DNA of 64,000 bases from JAYSSF01 sp043772005 (GTDB lineage Bacteria > Patescibacteriota > Gracilibacteria > Absconditabacterales > Absconditicoccaceae), in NCBI GenBank assembly GCA_043772005.1, contig JAYVGP010000010.1, forward strand, positions 59,426 through 123,425, written 5' to 3'. The notes under the pieces were generated by a model, which saw only the letters and a program-made list of their open reading frames with translations, was not told the DNA's origin and made no database searches. Positions 54,576 to 64,000 of the stretch are shown piece after piece (position 1 is the first letter of the stretch; every line of letters starts with the position of its first letter). Both the position numbers and the translations under genes were made by a program.

Positions 54576-55853
54576 CTACATCACCTTCTTATAACAGCTC
54601 TTCTGCTCTACCCCATTAACCTTCCGCATATAACATCCACCACGAAGTGTAGCACCATTACTACTATCTACCGTACTTGTCTTATAGCTCGAAAGATACT
54701 CAAAAGAACCACGATCGCCACTATATGCAAGGCTAAACACCTCCTCCATTCCTCAAGCACTACCATCATAGTTTGCTACGATGATCACTGGATATGGGCG
54801 AACATTGGTGAAATGAAGATCCAAGGATGGACCATACAAAGCGCTATCGATACCTGGAGTTTTGATGTATTGTCAGTTGATCGTGGCAGGATACAAATCA
54901 GAATATCGACGAGTATGACTACGACGTTGGGTAATATCTAACGCCATATTAGTCAGAATACCCTGATACAATGCAGTACTACTACCACAGATCCCTCATC
55001 CATAATCCATAATCTCTTCATCACCGATGATTGATAATCCGTACTTATAGTTCTTTCTTGGACCATTATCAAACGCAATATCACGCAAATATTGAAGCTT
55101 TTGTCATGGATTGAGTACAATCACATTGCCCATCTTGGCAAATGCTGTCATAATATTAAATCTACGATACTCCTTATCCTGATTGACTCTGGTACGATGT
55201 GATACAATTTCATATCCAAGATCCTGCAGATCAGTAGCATTTTTGAACAGATAGATATCTGACCATCCACGCCAGTCAGACTCACGGATGATGATATCTT
55301 CCATCTTGATGTTGGTCCTACGAGCTGGATCCAGTGGTATCACCGCATAACGATCCATCAGATCTTGCAATAACACATCCAGCTCATCAGTAGATTCGAT
55401 AGGATAGCGGATATCATAGGTCCCTGTACCGATACTCGTCAACATATTGTTGGTCGTACCTACTCGGGGACGGGTCGCCCAACCAGTAAATCACTGACTG
55501 ATAAGCTGCTGCAGAATGAGTTTTCTGACTTGATGACGCATATTACTCATTGACAATGCTCCTATGATAATGGGTGTGATCTGCTCTACAGAAACAGACA
55601 AATCCCCACTATTGATAGTAGGCTCAATCACTTCTTGTACGAAATCTTGTAGGCTTGAGGTAACAACTCCAGAGGAGCTATTAATGGCAGTATTATAGAA
55701 ACTCTTCCCTTTACTCCATCGCTCCATCGCTCCATCGCGTCATAATTCTAATACTCCATATAAAGCGATCAATAATATCACGATATCAAAACACACTCGT
55801 AATCAGATACGCTGTCGTCATACATCTGGATATGGTAGTTTGAGATGCTTCAT
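54576..55853 (-). CDS. VanW-like secreted protein
   Basis: 425 aa. One N-terminal membrane helix (~20-38, 'GLRVCFDIVILLIALYGVL'), a ~200-residue domain, then VanW: 'FDNGPRKNYKYGLSIIGDEE', 'DYGGGICGSSTALYQGILTN' (GGGIC/Q-STxLY is the hallmark), 'QRRSHTRRYSDLYPAT'. VanW proteins sit in vancomycin-resistance and spore-envelope contexts; their task is unknown, perhaps peptidoglycan binding. Divergent from the YgjP-like gene. Confidence 0.88.
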
Positions 55854-55913
55854 CTATAAATCATATAACGATTAAGATATTGTTTTGCAATAGCAAAAAT
55901 ATATCATACGAGC

Positions 55914-56639
55914 ATGAATATTTTAGAGAATATCTTACAGCTATTTATACACCCTAAGCCAAAAAAACCAAGGAAGATTTGATCAACCAAAAAAACAAAG
56001 TCTCCCGTTTCACCCATTAATAAGGGGGCTGTCCGTAGGACTGCGAGTTTAGGAGATGACGGGACACCAGGGGGGTTTAAAACACCCGGCACCATCCTCG
56101 TTGATTGACACAAAATCCCGCTCACTATTATCCATAGTAGTAAAGCCAAACGCTTCCGCCTCAGCTATTCCCCTGGTCATGAGATCCGCGTCACAGTACC
56201 ACAGATCATGAGCGATACTATACTATCAATGCTTCTCAAGCAACATGAATCTCGAATCCTCAAGCACCATCTTGCCAAGTCTGACTCCATCATCGACTCT
56301 AATCCCAATCTGAGTAATCACTCCCGTGAGCATTTTCTCATACACAAGCAATCAGCCATACAGTTTTGCACTCACAAAGTAGAAGAGTGGAATCAAAAAC
56401 TATGATGGAATTATAACACTATTACCGTCAAGTCTCTCAAAACCAAACGATGATCATGTAGTAGCAAATGAAATCTCAACTTCAACTATAAACTCATGTT
56501 TTTACCAGAGCCGATGGCAGATTATGTGATCGTCCATGAGCTATGTCATCTACGCGAGATGAATCATGGTCCCAAATTTTGGAAATTAGTAGAGGAAGTC
56601 TATGGTCCAGAGTGGAGAAAGTGGAGAAAAATTAAATAA
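55914..56639 (+). CDS. YgjP-like zinc metallopeptidase
   Basis: 241 aa. C-terminal 'DYVIVHELCHLREMNHGPKFW' (split at residue ~210: HELCH plus the third ligand H in MNHGPKFW) is the HExxH...H zinc site of YgjP/WLM-type proteases; 'SCSSKGNLNFNYKLMFLPEP' is the conserved stretch before it. N-terminal ~60 residues are basic and disordered. Function of this group is little known. A terminator follows directly. Confidence 0.85.
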
Positions 56640-56666
56640 AAAAATTCCGATTTATCGGAATTTTTC
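56640..56666. terminator. terminator between YgjP-like gene and infB
   Basis: AATTCCGAT - TT - ATCGGAATT hairpin with A-run before and T-run after. It serves both convergent genes. Confidence 0.88.
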
Positions 56667-56670
56667 TATA

Positions 56671-58980
56671 TTACTCCATCACAAATAACTCAAGCACATC
56701 TCCAACTTCAATCTTCTTACCAATTTTAACCTTGAGTCCACACTCATGACCAGCACCCAACTTATCAACTGACTGCTGTTCTTTTTGTAGTGATGTGATC
56801 TTTCCACTCAAGATTTCCTCTTCACTACGCATAATACGGAAGTGTGCACCATTACGAATCTCTCATTCAGCCACCTTACCTCACATAATCGTATCACTAC
56901 CCTTACGGAAGAATATTGCAAGCGTCTCAAGCTTACCGATCATGACTTCATTGAGCTCTACTACGACCTTACCTTGTGCAAATTCCGTAAGATAATCCGT
57001 CAACTCATAAATAATATCAAACGACTTAAGGACAAGCTTATATTGTTCTGCTTTCTTCTTAAGGTCCATAGTGATCGTATTATTGAATCCTATCATAAGT
57101 GATCCGGAAGCACGAGCAAGATCCAAATCTGACTCAGAGAAGTTTCCAATATCACTATGCACGATTCTTAGTTCAATCTTATCTGGCATTGGTAGTGATG
57201 TAACACTGTATTTGAGTGCTTCCAAACTTCCCCAGCTGTCTGCTCTGACCACGAGGTTGATCATGACTTTGTCTCATTGATTGATTCTATTCATGAGAGT
57301 TGCTGCCAGAGACTGATGCTTCTCTTGATTCTCAATCTCCACCACATGAGCAATACGCTCACGAGCAATCTTGTCAGATTTAACCTCTTCTACAAGCCTA
57401 CCTGGTTCAGGCACATCTTGCATACCCAAGATCATGACTGGATCTCCTCATGTTGCTTTTTTGAGTTCCTTGCCCTTCCGGTCGTAGATTTTTTTGATTC
57501 TACCAAATGTATTATGAATCCAGAGGATATCTCCCACATGGATAGTACCCGTCATGACAATCATATTTGTGATTACTCACTTCTGAGTGTCTTTGTGAGC
57601 CTCAAGAACAACTCCCACTCCCATACGCTGAGGATCGCAGACCAATTCCTTCATCTCTGCATACAGTAATATCATCTCGAGCAAATCATCGATACCCTGA
57701 CCAGTCTTGGATGAAACCTTAACCATTGGCACATCTCCACCCCATTCTTCAGGAGTTAGTCCATGTTCAGCGATTTGAGTCTTGATTCTTTCACTATTAT
57801 CCACTCACTTATCAATCTTAGTAATTGCAATAATGATAGGCACATTGGCAGCTTTGGCATGCACAATCGCCTCGACCGTCTGCATCATCACTCCATCATC
57901 AGCAGCAATCACAATCACAACAATATCAGTAATCTTACTACCTCTCGCTCTCAATGATGTAAATAGTGCGTGCCCAGGCGTATCAATGAAGGTGATCTTT
58001 TTATGATTTTTAGTAACCTGACTACCTCCAATGCTCTGTGTGATTCATCATTGTTCTTTATTAGTCACTTGTGTAGTACGAATATAGTCAAGCAAGGATG
58101 TCTTACCATGATCAACATGTCACATTACCGTCACAATAGGCGGTCTCTCTTGTTTAAATTCACTGGTTTTATCTGCTTCAATGATGGTCTCTAGGTTTCA
58201 CTCCAGTACATCTTGCATCTCGATCTTTGCTTTTTCTTTATTTACCCTCACACTAAATTCCTCTGCAATCAATGATGCAGTGTCAAAATCAATGCTACTA
58301 TTCAATGACAACATCATCTTATTGGAGATGAACTTCTTGATCAACTCACCAATTGGCACTCCCAACTTCTCAGAAAACTCCTTGACTGTGATTGTTTCTG
58401 GTAAAGTAATCTCCTCCTTAAGGGTTAATGTACTTGATACCTTATAATCTTCAGCTGTCGCCTTAGGCTTTGCTTTAGGTACTGGGGTTGATGCTTGTGC
58501 TGATGGTCTATATCATCATCTGACTGGCGCCTGATTACGGCGAGTAGTATCAGCGCTCGCTACATAGCTGAGCTTCTTCTCTCCATCTTGAGATGCTTGT
58601 ACCTTGGTCTGAGATCTCGCAGATACTGTACCAGCCTGAAATGAAGGTCTCGATCATGTAGGTGCACGATTATCTCTCGATCCACCTGATAAAGGTCTGG
58701 ATCTCTCGCCTACTGCTCATCCACGACGAGGAGCTGACGATCTATCCACTGGGTCAGACTTTCTGATGATCACCGCATCAGTCGTACCCTTGATTTCGTC
58801 AATATCATAACCAGTTTTGATCCTGATTGCATCAGCGATATCAGTAGATTCTGACTTGATCTCAATAGGTTCATCGATCTGGTCAGAGTTTGATTTTTTA
58901 GGTGCAGGGGTAACTACAGGAGCATCAAATCACATCCCTCAAAGGAAATCATCGAGAAACCCTTCTCATTCTCAGAACAT
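56671..58980 (-). CDS. infB: translation initiation factor IF-2
   Basis: 769 aa. A basic, low-complexity N-terminus (Arg/Ser/Pro/Gly-rich, residues ~60-210) leads to the IF2_N helix, then the GTPase: G1 'VTVMGHVDHGKTSLLDYI' with the Gly of MGH by UGA, G2 'GGITQSIGG', G3 'ITFIDTPGHALFTSLRARG', G4 'AITKIDKGVDNSE', G5 'VKVSSKTGQGID'. Domain II and the C-terminal domains follow to the end. IF-2 brings fMet-tRNA to the 30S subunit. No nusA or rbfA neighbours here. Confidence 0.97.
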
Positions 58981-59120
58981 GGTAGTGTCGTTGGTACTTG
59001 ACATAGAAATACAGTTGAAATAATGGCTATAATGTGACAACAGTACTGATTTGACGAGCAAAAGCAAGTTTGATCTTGCAATACGATACAATATTACTAT
59101 AGTAAACCACACAACACTGT

Positions 59121-59201
59121 GCCGAGGTGGTGAAATGGTAGACACGCTGGTCTTAGGAACCAGTGCCGTAAGGTGTGTGGGTTCGAGTCCCATCTTCGGC
59201 A
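59121..59201 (+). tRNA. tRNA-Leu (anticodon UAG)
   Basis: 81 nt. Acceptor GCCGAGG/CUUCGGC; anticodon stem CUGGU/ACCAG with loop CUUAGGA giving UAG (CUN). Variable arm GCCGUAAGGUG. Discriminator A, CCA not encoded. Confidence 0.95.
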
Positions 59202-59209
59202 AGTTTAAG

Positions 59210-59233
59210 TCTTGTATATGCAAGATTTTTTTG
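59210..59233 (+). terminator. terminator after tRNA-Leu
   Basis: TCTTG - TATATG - CAAGA hairpin followed by eight T, nine bases after the tRNA. Confidence 0.7.
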
Positions 59234-59280
59234 TGCTTAAAAAAATTATGAAATTATTCCATTTTCTATATAATGGTATA

Positions 59281-59856
59281 ATGAAACAGCAAAAACAGCT
59301 CCATCATATTAATCAAAAAAACAGATGAACTCTTATTGCTCGTGGATGAGATTTTACCGTATATCATTATAAAAATGATCAAGTTATTAAATACTCCAGA
59401 CTCTCGTTACTACTATGAACTGTACATAGAAATAAAATGTTATACGATTACGCAATATGTAAAAAATACCTACAAAATTATATTGTTGAGTCTACAGTGC
59501 TGTCATGAAGCTCACAATATATTGAACTACAACCATACATTGTCTGATCTATCTTTCATATTAAACACCTACGTCACAAAAAAATCATTACCCAACTTAA
59601 AGACATCATCAAGCGCGTCCATCAGATGCAAAAAGACTGATACCCTCCTATTGATCTTATTTGAGTACCATGACTATTTGGTAAATGTTTAGCAAATATC
59701 CTCATCGACGAACATCATAATTTAAAAATTATTGATGCAACATTACTTGAATCTAAAAGCGTTTGACGATTATGATGTCTATTTGAACCAATAATTTGGA
59801 TAGCTATAGTCATTCAACAATATAACCTCAAAACAATCATGAAAAAACTCAGCTAA
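59281..59856 (+). CDS. protein-kinase-like (YrbL/RIO-type) protein
   Basis: 191 aa. 'ARGGDFTVYHYKNDQVIKYS' near the start looks like the Gly-rich loop and Lys strand of the kinase fold; 'CLANILIDEHHNLKIIDATL' matches the H/x-N-I-L-x-D-x6-I-D catalytic-to-DFG region of YrbL-type proteins. No obvious HxD, so activity is uncertain. Many UGA codons; the gene needs code 25 to exist at all. Its TAA stop lies inside the terminator loop. Confidence 0.55.
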
Positions 59857-59870
59857 TGCTGAGTTTTCTT
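59848..59870 (+). terminator. terminator overlapping the stop codon of gene 59281-59856
   Basis: CTCAGC - TAAT - GCTGAG (59848-59863) then TTTTCTT. The loop holds the TAA stop codon. Confidence 0.75.
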
Positions 59871-60065
59871 AAAAAAATCCGATTATCTAAATAAAATTGA
59901 AAATCACTTGACTCTCTCTATTACATATTTAGTATCATTTTGTCACTCATGTCAAGTATCTTGATACGGTGAGTACCTTAACATTTCATTTCAATCAAAA
60001 ATATAAAAAGCAAAACTCCGAAGCGGCTTATAGGCGGTAGGAATTCAAAAAATAATGAAAAAATA

Positions 60066-60920
60066 ATGAAAAAAATCTTATTTCTAATACTATGGATAGG
60101 AATATCCATAGTAAATGCACAAAATAATCATGTAACAATAGTGCAGTACCAAGATAGTCAATATGACATTCTTGATGCAGCTACTATTTGCCCTGCTGGA
60201 GTCAAAGTAATTGCTTCGGGAGTGGGAATTCCAACCTCAGTTGGGATAATAATTAATGGTAGATGGACCGAGGACCGAAGAAGCTCATCAGATAATAATG
60301 ACTTCTATAATAAAGAAGAAATCATTAGAGCTATTCAAAACCCACAGAAGATTACTGAGACTCCAGATAGAATTGGTAAATTAAGTCATGAGAGTTTATT
60401 TACAATATTGCAACTTTCCAAGTGGAAAGAGACCCAAAAATTCTACTACCTGAAGCATAATTCAAGGAGAAATAAAATAGATATCATATATAAAATACAG
60501 TCTGAAGTAGTATACTATTATTGGCCTATCTATCTGATGTTTATATTATCAATCTTAGTTATAATTTGGTCTCACAAACAAGGTCAAAGCGATAGAAGAT
60601 GGCGAGCAGATAAAGCACATCAGCAAAGCAGTTATATTTGGATACTATTAAGACAGTTTGGCACGATACTATCCTCATTAAGATTCATTGGCTCAATAGT
60701 AATGATTATCCTTATGAGGTATATGGGTGGCATAGGATATCTTTTTATGTATTTTTTCTTACTTTTGGAACTTGGTATATTTTTATATCGTTATTATACT
60801 ATCAAAATATCCAAATATGGATACAAATGGAATGGAGGGAGTAGTATTCTTTTCCAATATCTGGAAAATCATCAAAGTGTTTTAAATAAACCAAAAGAAG
60901 TCTTAGAAATTGTTGATTGA
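60066..60920 (+). CDS. unknown membrane protein without UGA-Gly; appears to stop at UGA
   Basis: 284 aa. Signal peptide (MKKILFLILWIGISIVNAQ), a ~130-residue extracytoplasmic domain ('ICPAGVKVIASGVGIPTSVG' etc.), then helices at ~157-175 ('YWPIYLMFILSILVIIW') and ~215-250. All 17 Gly codons are GGN. The frame ends at TGA 60918-60920, followed 26 bp later by a good terminator. Under table 25 it would run on to TAA at 61020-61022, through that terminator and 15 bp into tig. So the stop looks like UGA, i.e. a possible foreign gene. Family not recognised. Confidence 0.6.
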   Translation: MKKILFLILWIGISIVNAQNNHVTIVQYQDSQYDILDAATICPAGVKVIASGVGIPTSVGIIINGRWTEDRRSSSDNNDFYNKEEIIRAIQNPQKITETPDRIGKLSHESLFTILQLSKWKETQKFYYLKHNSRRNKIDIIYKIQSEVVYYYWPIYLMFILSILVIIWSHKQGQSDRRWRADKAHQQSSYIWILLRQFGTILSSLRFIGSIVMIILMRYMGGIGYLFMYFFLLLELGIFLYRYYTIKISKYGYKWNGGSSILFQYLENHQSVLNKPKEVLEIVD

Positions 60921-60945
60921 AATGAAATGTATTTTTTCGGAAAGA

Positions 60946-60971
60946 CTTGATGTGATGCATCAAGCTTTTTT
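60946..60971 (+). terminator. terminator after gene 60066-60920
   Basis: CTTGATG - TGATG - CATCAAG, 7-bp stem, then C and seven T. It lies 25 bp after the TGA and within the frame if UGA is read as Gly. Confidence 0.8.
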
Positions 60972-60979
60972 ATGTCACA

Positions 60980-61001
60980 AAAAATCCCGAATAATCGGGA
61001 C
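60980..61001 (-). terminator. terminator of tig
   Basis: Minus strand GTCCCGA - TTAT - TCGGGAT followed by TTTTT. Starts 7 bp after the tig stop. Confidence 0.85.
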
Positions 61002-61007
61002 TCATTG

Positions 61008-62195
61008 TTATTTTGTTATTAATTTGTCATATAACTTCTTCTCTGCATCCATTTTAGCTTCCCAGTCAACATCATTGATATCAAGTGAATCTAAGATTGC
61101 ACGGAAGACAAAGAACTTGGTAAGTGACTCTGTCGCAGCAGCAGTGATTGAATCTACCATCTTAGTCAGCTCATCTTGTCCCTTTGCTTCAATAAATTTC
61201 TTGTAGTTTTCCTCTCCACCAAATTGCTTCTTGAGTGACTCCATACGATGTTTGACTTCTTCATTGATCATCGTCTGTGGTACTACAACATCAAATGATC
61301 CTTGTGCAGCTGTTACATATTCATCAGTTACCTTAGTGAGTTCATTTTCTACTTTAGATTCTGCCATGATCTCAGATACCTTTACTCTCACATCTTCTAC
61401 CGTCTTCACCTCAGTAGTACCAAACAGTTTTGCAATCGTATCTTCATCAAGTTCTGGGAGATTAATCGTCTGCACATTGAGTACTTCAAATACAACCTTG
61501 GCGGGCTTACGATCATCTTTATGATAGTGGACAACATGCGGAAGTTTATCATGATCATAAGCTAAATCTACATTCTCTCCTACCTTCTTACCAATAAATA
61601 GGTCTTGGAAAATTTTATGCTCTTTGAAATCTTCTTCATTGACGAACAAGCTACCCTTATCTAGTTCTTCACCTGCTTTATCTATAAATGTCATACGCAT
61701 ACGGTTAGTTGTGTCAATTGCAACCGTGTCCACGTTATCATAGGTAGCAAACTGCTTACGTAAATTCGACATTGCATCATCAAGTTCAGCATCAGTGAGG
61801 TCAGAGTTGATTTTATTCATCACAACCTTGGTATAGTTTTGATTCTTTGTTTCTACTGCTGGATACACATCAAGTTTAAGTGTAATTATTAGACCGTCTT
61901 CGCTTGGTTCCAGGTCATACGGCTGACCAATCCATTGTTTATCTTCATGCTCTTTAACAACCTGCTGGAGGGCTTCATTAATCCCCTCCTCAAATGATAC
62001 CATCGAGACATATTCAGGTTTAGTTTGTTGTTTCACAATATCCAACGGCACGTGACCCTTACGAAAACCTTTATACTCAAAATCCTTCTGCACTGTAGCA
62101 AGTGCTTTAGCATGAAAACCATCTAAATCTGACTGCTCAAATGTAATAGTTACAATATAGTTTGATTGTTTTCCTGGAATGAGTTTAGTATTCAT
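61008..62195 (-). CDS. tig: trigger factor (ribosome-associated chaperone/PPIase)
   Basis: 395 aa. N-terminal ribosome-binding domain with 'FEYKGFRKGHVPLDIVKQQ', the GFRxGxxP signature (residues ~40-58); a PPIase domain ('DTTNRMRMTFIDKAGEELDK' region, residues ~147-240); and the helical C-terminal chaperone domain. It meets nascent chains at the ribosome exit. All 16 Gly codons are GGN and none UGA, as expected for a highly expressed gene. ATG at 62195 preferred over a TTG six bp upstream. Confidence 0.95.
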   Translation of the reverse strand: MNTKLIPGKQSNYIVTITFEQSDLDGFHAKALATVQKDFEYKGFRKGHVPLDIVKQQTKPEYVSMVSFEEGINEALQQVVKEHEDKQWIGQPYDLEPSEDGLIITLKLDVYPAVETKNQNYTKVVMNKINSDLTDAELDDAMSNLRKQFATYDNVDTVAIDTTNRMRMTFIDKAGEELDKGSLFVNEEDFKEHKIFQDLFIGKKVGENVDLAYDHDKLPHVVHYHKDDRKPAKVVFEVLNVQTINLPELDEDTIAKLFGTTEVKTVEDVRVKVSEIMAESKVENELTKVTDEYVTAAQGSFDVVVPQTMINEEVKHRMESLKKQFGGEENYKKFIEAKGQDELTKMVDSITAAATESLTKFFVFRAILDSLDINDVDWEAKMDAEKKLYDKLITK

Positions 62196-62242
62196 GAACA
62201 AAAAAATAAGAAAAATAATAATAACAGCACTAAGTATAGCTA

Positions 62243-62797
62243 TTACACTGTCAAATTCAAGCTTGCAAAATAATCATCGAGCTGGTTATAAAGTTCTTCA
62301 ATTGATCATTCATTAATAAATACCTGATCGCAAAGTGGTAAGCAGGCAAAGATATTAGAGTTACTAGGATCAGATGATGTACCCTCAACCTGCTCATCAA
62401 AAATAAATTGCTCGAAACTTATCTTATCTAAACTAGTACCACGCTGTACCACTCTATCATATCTGAGATGTTGATCAGCAGTCACACCAATCAATAATCA
62501 TCAGCATTGCTTAAGAATCTCTACTTCTCTCACAGCTCTAATCGACTCTACAACAGCATCACCTCATGCGTCTTGTGCCTGTTCGATAAGTTGTCAGATA
62601 ATATATGCTCCACCATGCTGCTGTCTCAGTCAATTGGCAAGAAAGATCATATTTGATCTCGTCACCCCAATCCCCTGCTCCTCCAAGATCTGTATAAAAT
62701 ATGTCCTGGCGCTATAATGGATGTATCCACGGGATACAAGGTAATCAACTACAACTCACTTACCTGCTCAAATGGTTCAGGTGATTCAGATTAGCAT
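62243..62797 (-). CDS. P-loop nucleotide/CoA-type kinase
   Basis: 184 aa. N-terminal 'MLIGITGTIGAGKGVVVDYL' is a Walker A of the dephospho-CoA/adenylate-kinase kind, with four of its six Gly encoded by UGA. Further: 'HYSARTYFIQILEEQGI', 'IFLANGLRQQHGGAYII', 'GGLLIGVTADQHLRYDRVVQ' (strand plus the R-x3-R lid). Layout fits CoaE-like or AAA-type nucleotide kinases of CPR and archaea. Substrate not decided. Confidence 0.7.
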
Positions 62798-62870
62798 ACA
62801 ATAATAGTTGAAGAATTGAATAATGAAAACAACATAGTGATTTGGGATGTAAGTTCAAATCAGAATGACA

Positions 62871-62902
62871 AAAGCCTAACTATCAAAATAGTCAGGCTTC
62901 TA
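62871..62902 (-). terminator. terminator of the SLH gene
   Basis: Minus strand AGCCTGACTAT - TTTG - ATAGTTAGGCT (one mismatch) then TTTT. About 20 bp after the SLH stop. Confidence 0.75.
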
Positions 62903-62921
62903 TATATCTTATACAAATAAA

Positions 62922-64000
62922 TTACATCTCTGAAATTCTCTGAAGCATCAGAAAGATATATCATCTTTTCTCTATCAATGAAGGGACATCTATAGTTATA
63001 ATACCACGACTCTTAAGGGCAGCAAGATGAGGCATATAATATGTAAGGCCATCAGTAGCCCATCCATACATTCTTGATATAATTGTCGCCGTTTGAGCTC
63101 TTGTTACCAACCCATTTGGGTTGAAGCTAGTAGTATTAACTCCCATCAATCCAAGTTGGCACGCAGTTTTGATGTAACCCTTCATCTCTACGTCTTGATC
63201 AGCAAGATCATCAAATAAACATGATTTAGAAGTGTCTGGTTCCAGACCTATAACATTAATCGCATAATTGCTAATCATCTTGGCAAAATGAGATCTAATC
63301 AACAGTCCATCAAGTTGAGCGTTCTCTATAGTAGTCATTGTAGTCATACCATAGTCATATGCAAACTCATATGCAGTAACGTTTTCATCAAGTTCAACTG
63401 TAGATTCTCATTCGATGGTAGGCAGTTCAGTTTCACTAATTATAACAGGAATAATTGTTCCAGTAGCACTTCATGTAGAAGATACTACAGAATCTCAACA
63501 TTCACCATCATAGCGACTACCTGAAGTATCTTTACCTGGACAATCATCAGTAGATCTTCATGATGAACCACCTCATCCACCTCATCCACCACCTCATCCA
63601 CCACCACCAGGAGCAGTAATAATAATCGTACGATTTACAGTAGAACTATTACCAGATGTATCTATTTTTCTATATGACACAATATATGTTCATATAATTG
63701 CAGTATTCACAGTTCCTGTAAGAGCAAACGATCACGTCGTAGAATAAGCACCAGAAAATGTGTTTCCTGAGCCATCTATCGCATCTGTTCGGCTTGCTCC
63801 TAGCTCAGCATATAGTCCTCATTGAATAATGCTCATAGATGCAGATCATGAGAGAGTAACTACTGGAGCAGTTTGATCTGCAACAGTTACAGTTCTTGTG
63901 ACAGTGTTACCTGTGTTTCATGCAACGTCAGTATATGTATATTCAAGAGTGTATGTTCCTGTTTGATTAGCATTAACTGTTCCACTTGTTGCTACTGAGA
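62922..64000 (-). CDS. secreted surface protein with Ig-like repeats and SLH domains (5' end outside)
   Basis: C-terminal ~359 aa of a larger protein. Bacterial Ig-like (DUF5011/HYR-type) repeats: 'GTYTLEYTYTDVAGNTGNTV', 'TVTVADQTAPVVTLSGS' and 'GTYIVSYRKIDTSGNSSTV'. Then a linker of 14 Gly (63567-63608) coded by GGT, GGA and three UGA, a Ser/Thr/Cys stretch, and SLH repeats at the end ('AYEFAYDYGMTTMTTIENAQ', 'LVTRAQTATIISRMYGWATD'), which bind cell-wall polymer. Likely an S-layer or surface adhesin protein. The start lies beyond base 64000. Confidence 0.85.

Noticed and set aside
1..64000. Selenocysteine or UGA=Trp instead of UGA=Gly
   Set aside because: UGA occurs too often for selenocysteine and no SECIS context is needed. 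At conserved sites the expected residue is Gly, and TGG is used for Trp as normal.
1..64000. CRISPR arrays, insertion sequences and tandem repeats
   Set aside because: No regularly spaced direct repeats, no transposase motifs and no terminal inverted repeats bounding an ORF were seen.

Overview
This AT-rich window reads correctly only if UGA is a glycine codon (translation table 25). Under the standard code almost every gene breaks into fragments, and each break falls where the protein family has a conserved Gly: FtsZ 'KEMGILTVG', GalE 'VTGGAGYIGSH', HddA 'FVGGGSD', the IF-2 G1 loop 'MGHVDHGKT', Walker A loops, a lipobox, and a 14-residue poly-Gly linker mixing GGT/GGA with UGA. All recoded genes stop at TAA or TAG. 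That code, the small streamlined gene set and the type IV pilus/competence genes point to a member of the Candidate Phyla Radiation (Patescibacteria) of the Gracilibacteria/BD1-5 or Absconditabacteria/SR1 type. The sequence alone does not decide which.

Layout. 1-14.7 kb is mainly housekeeping: tsaE, dprA, a membrane-anchored HTH regulator, ftsA-ftsZ, an orphan ATP-synthase epsilon-like gene, a THUMP-less TRM11-like methyltransferase, thioredoxin, recJ, pilus-like genes, a degenerate M23 protein and Hsp20. 14.8-34.6 kb is a large surface-glycan locus: about six glycosyltransferases, five SAM methyltransferases, a full set for GDP-D-glycero-alpha-D-manno-heptose synthesis (hddA, gmhA, gmhB, hddC), galE, GtrA, two large membrane proteins and a Wzx-like flippase. 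It is a plus-strand block meeting a minus-strand block at about 19.8 kb. 34.6-49 kb holds aspS (archaeal type), a DoxX protein with a Cys-rich tail, PAP2, YbaK/ProX, rpsA-rpsO, a baseplate-J-like membrane protein preceded by a structured RNA-like element, a LysM-CHAP amidase, an FKBP lipoprotein, four tRNAs and a pseudogene. 49-64 kb has CorC/HlyC, ComEC, DedA, VanW, a YgjP-like metalloprotease, infB, tRNA-Leu, a kinase-like protein, trigger factor, a P-loop kinase and the C-terminal part of a secreted SLH protein.

How it fits together. DprA, RecJ, ComEC and the PilN/PilX-like proteins suggest DNA uptake through a type IV pilus system. M23, CHAP, the transglycosylase-like protein, VanW, FtsA and FtsZ serve envelope growth and division. 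The heptose/glycosyltransferase locus plus the SLH protein suggest a glycosylated surface layer (inference).

Most notable: the UGA-to-Gly recoding itself, with UGA use high in the glycan locus and almost absent in highly expressed genes; an ORF at 60066-60920 with 17 Gly codons, none UGA, which seems to end at a UGA just before a terminator (candidate recent import from a standard-code genome); a promoter-operator-HTH autoregulation candidate; a promoter-to-terminator small RNA candidate upstream of dprA; and a two-hairpin element upstream of the baseplate-J-like gene.
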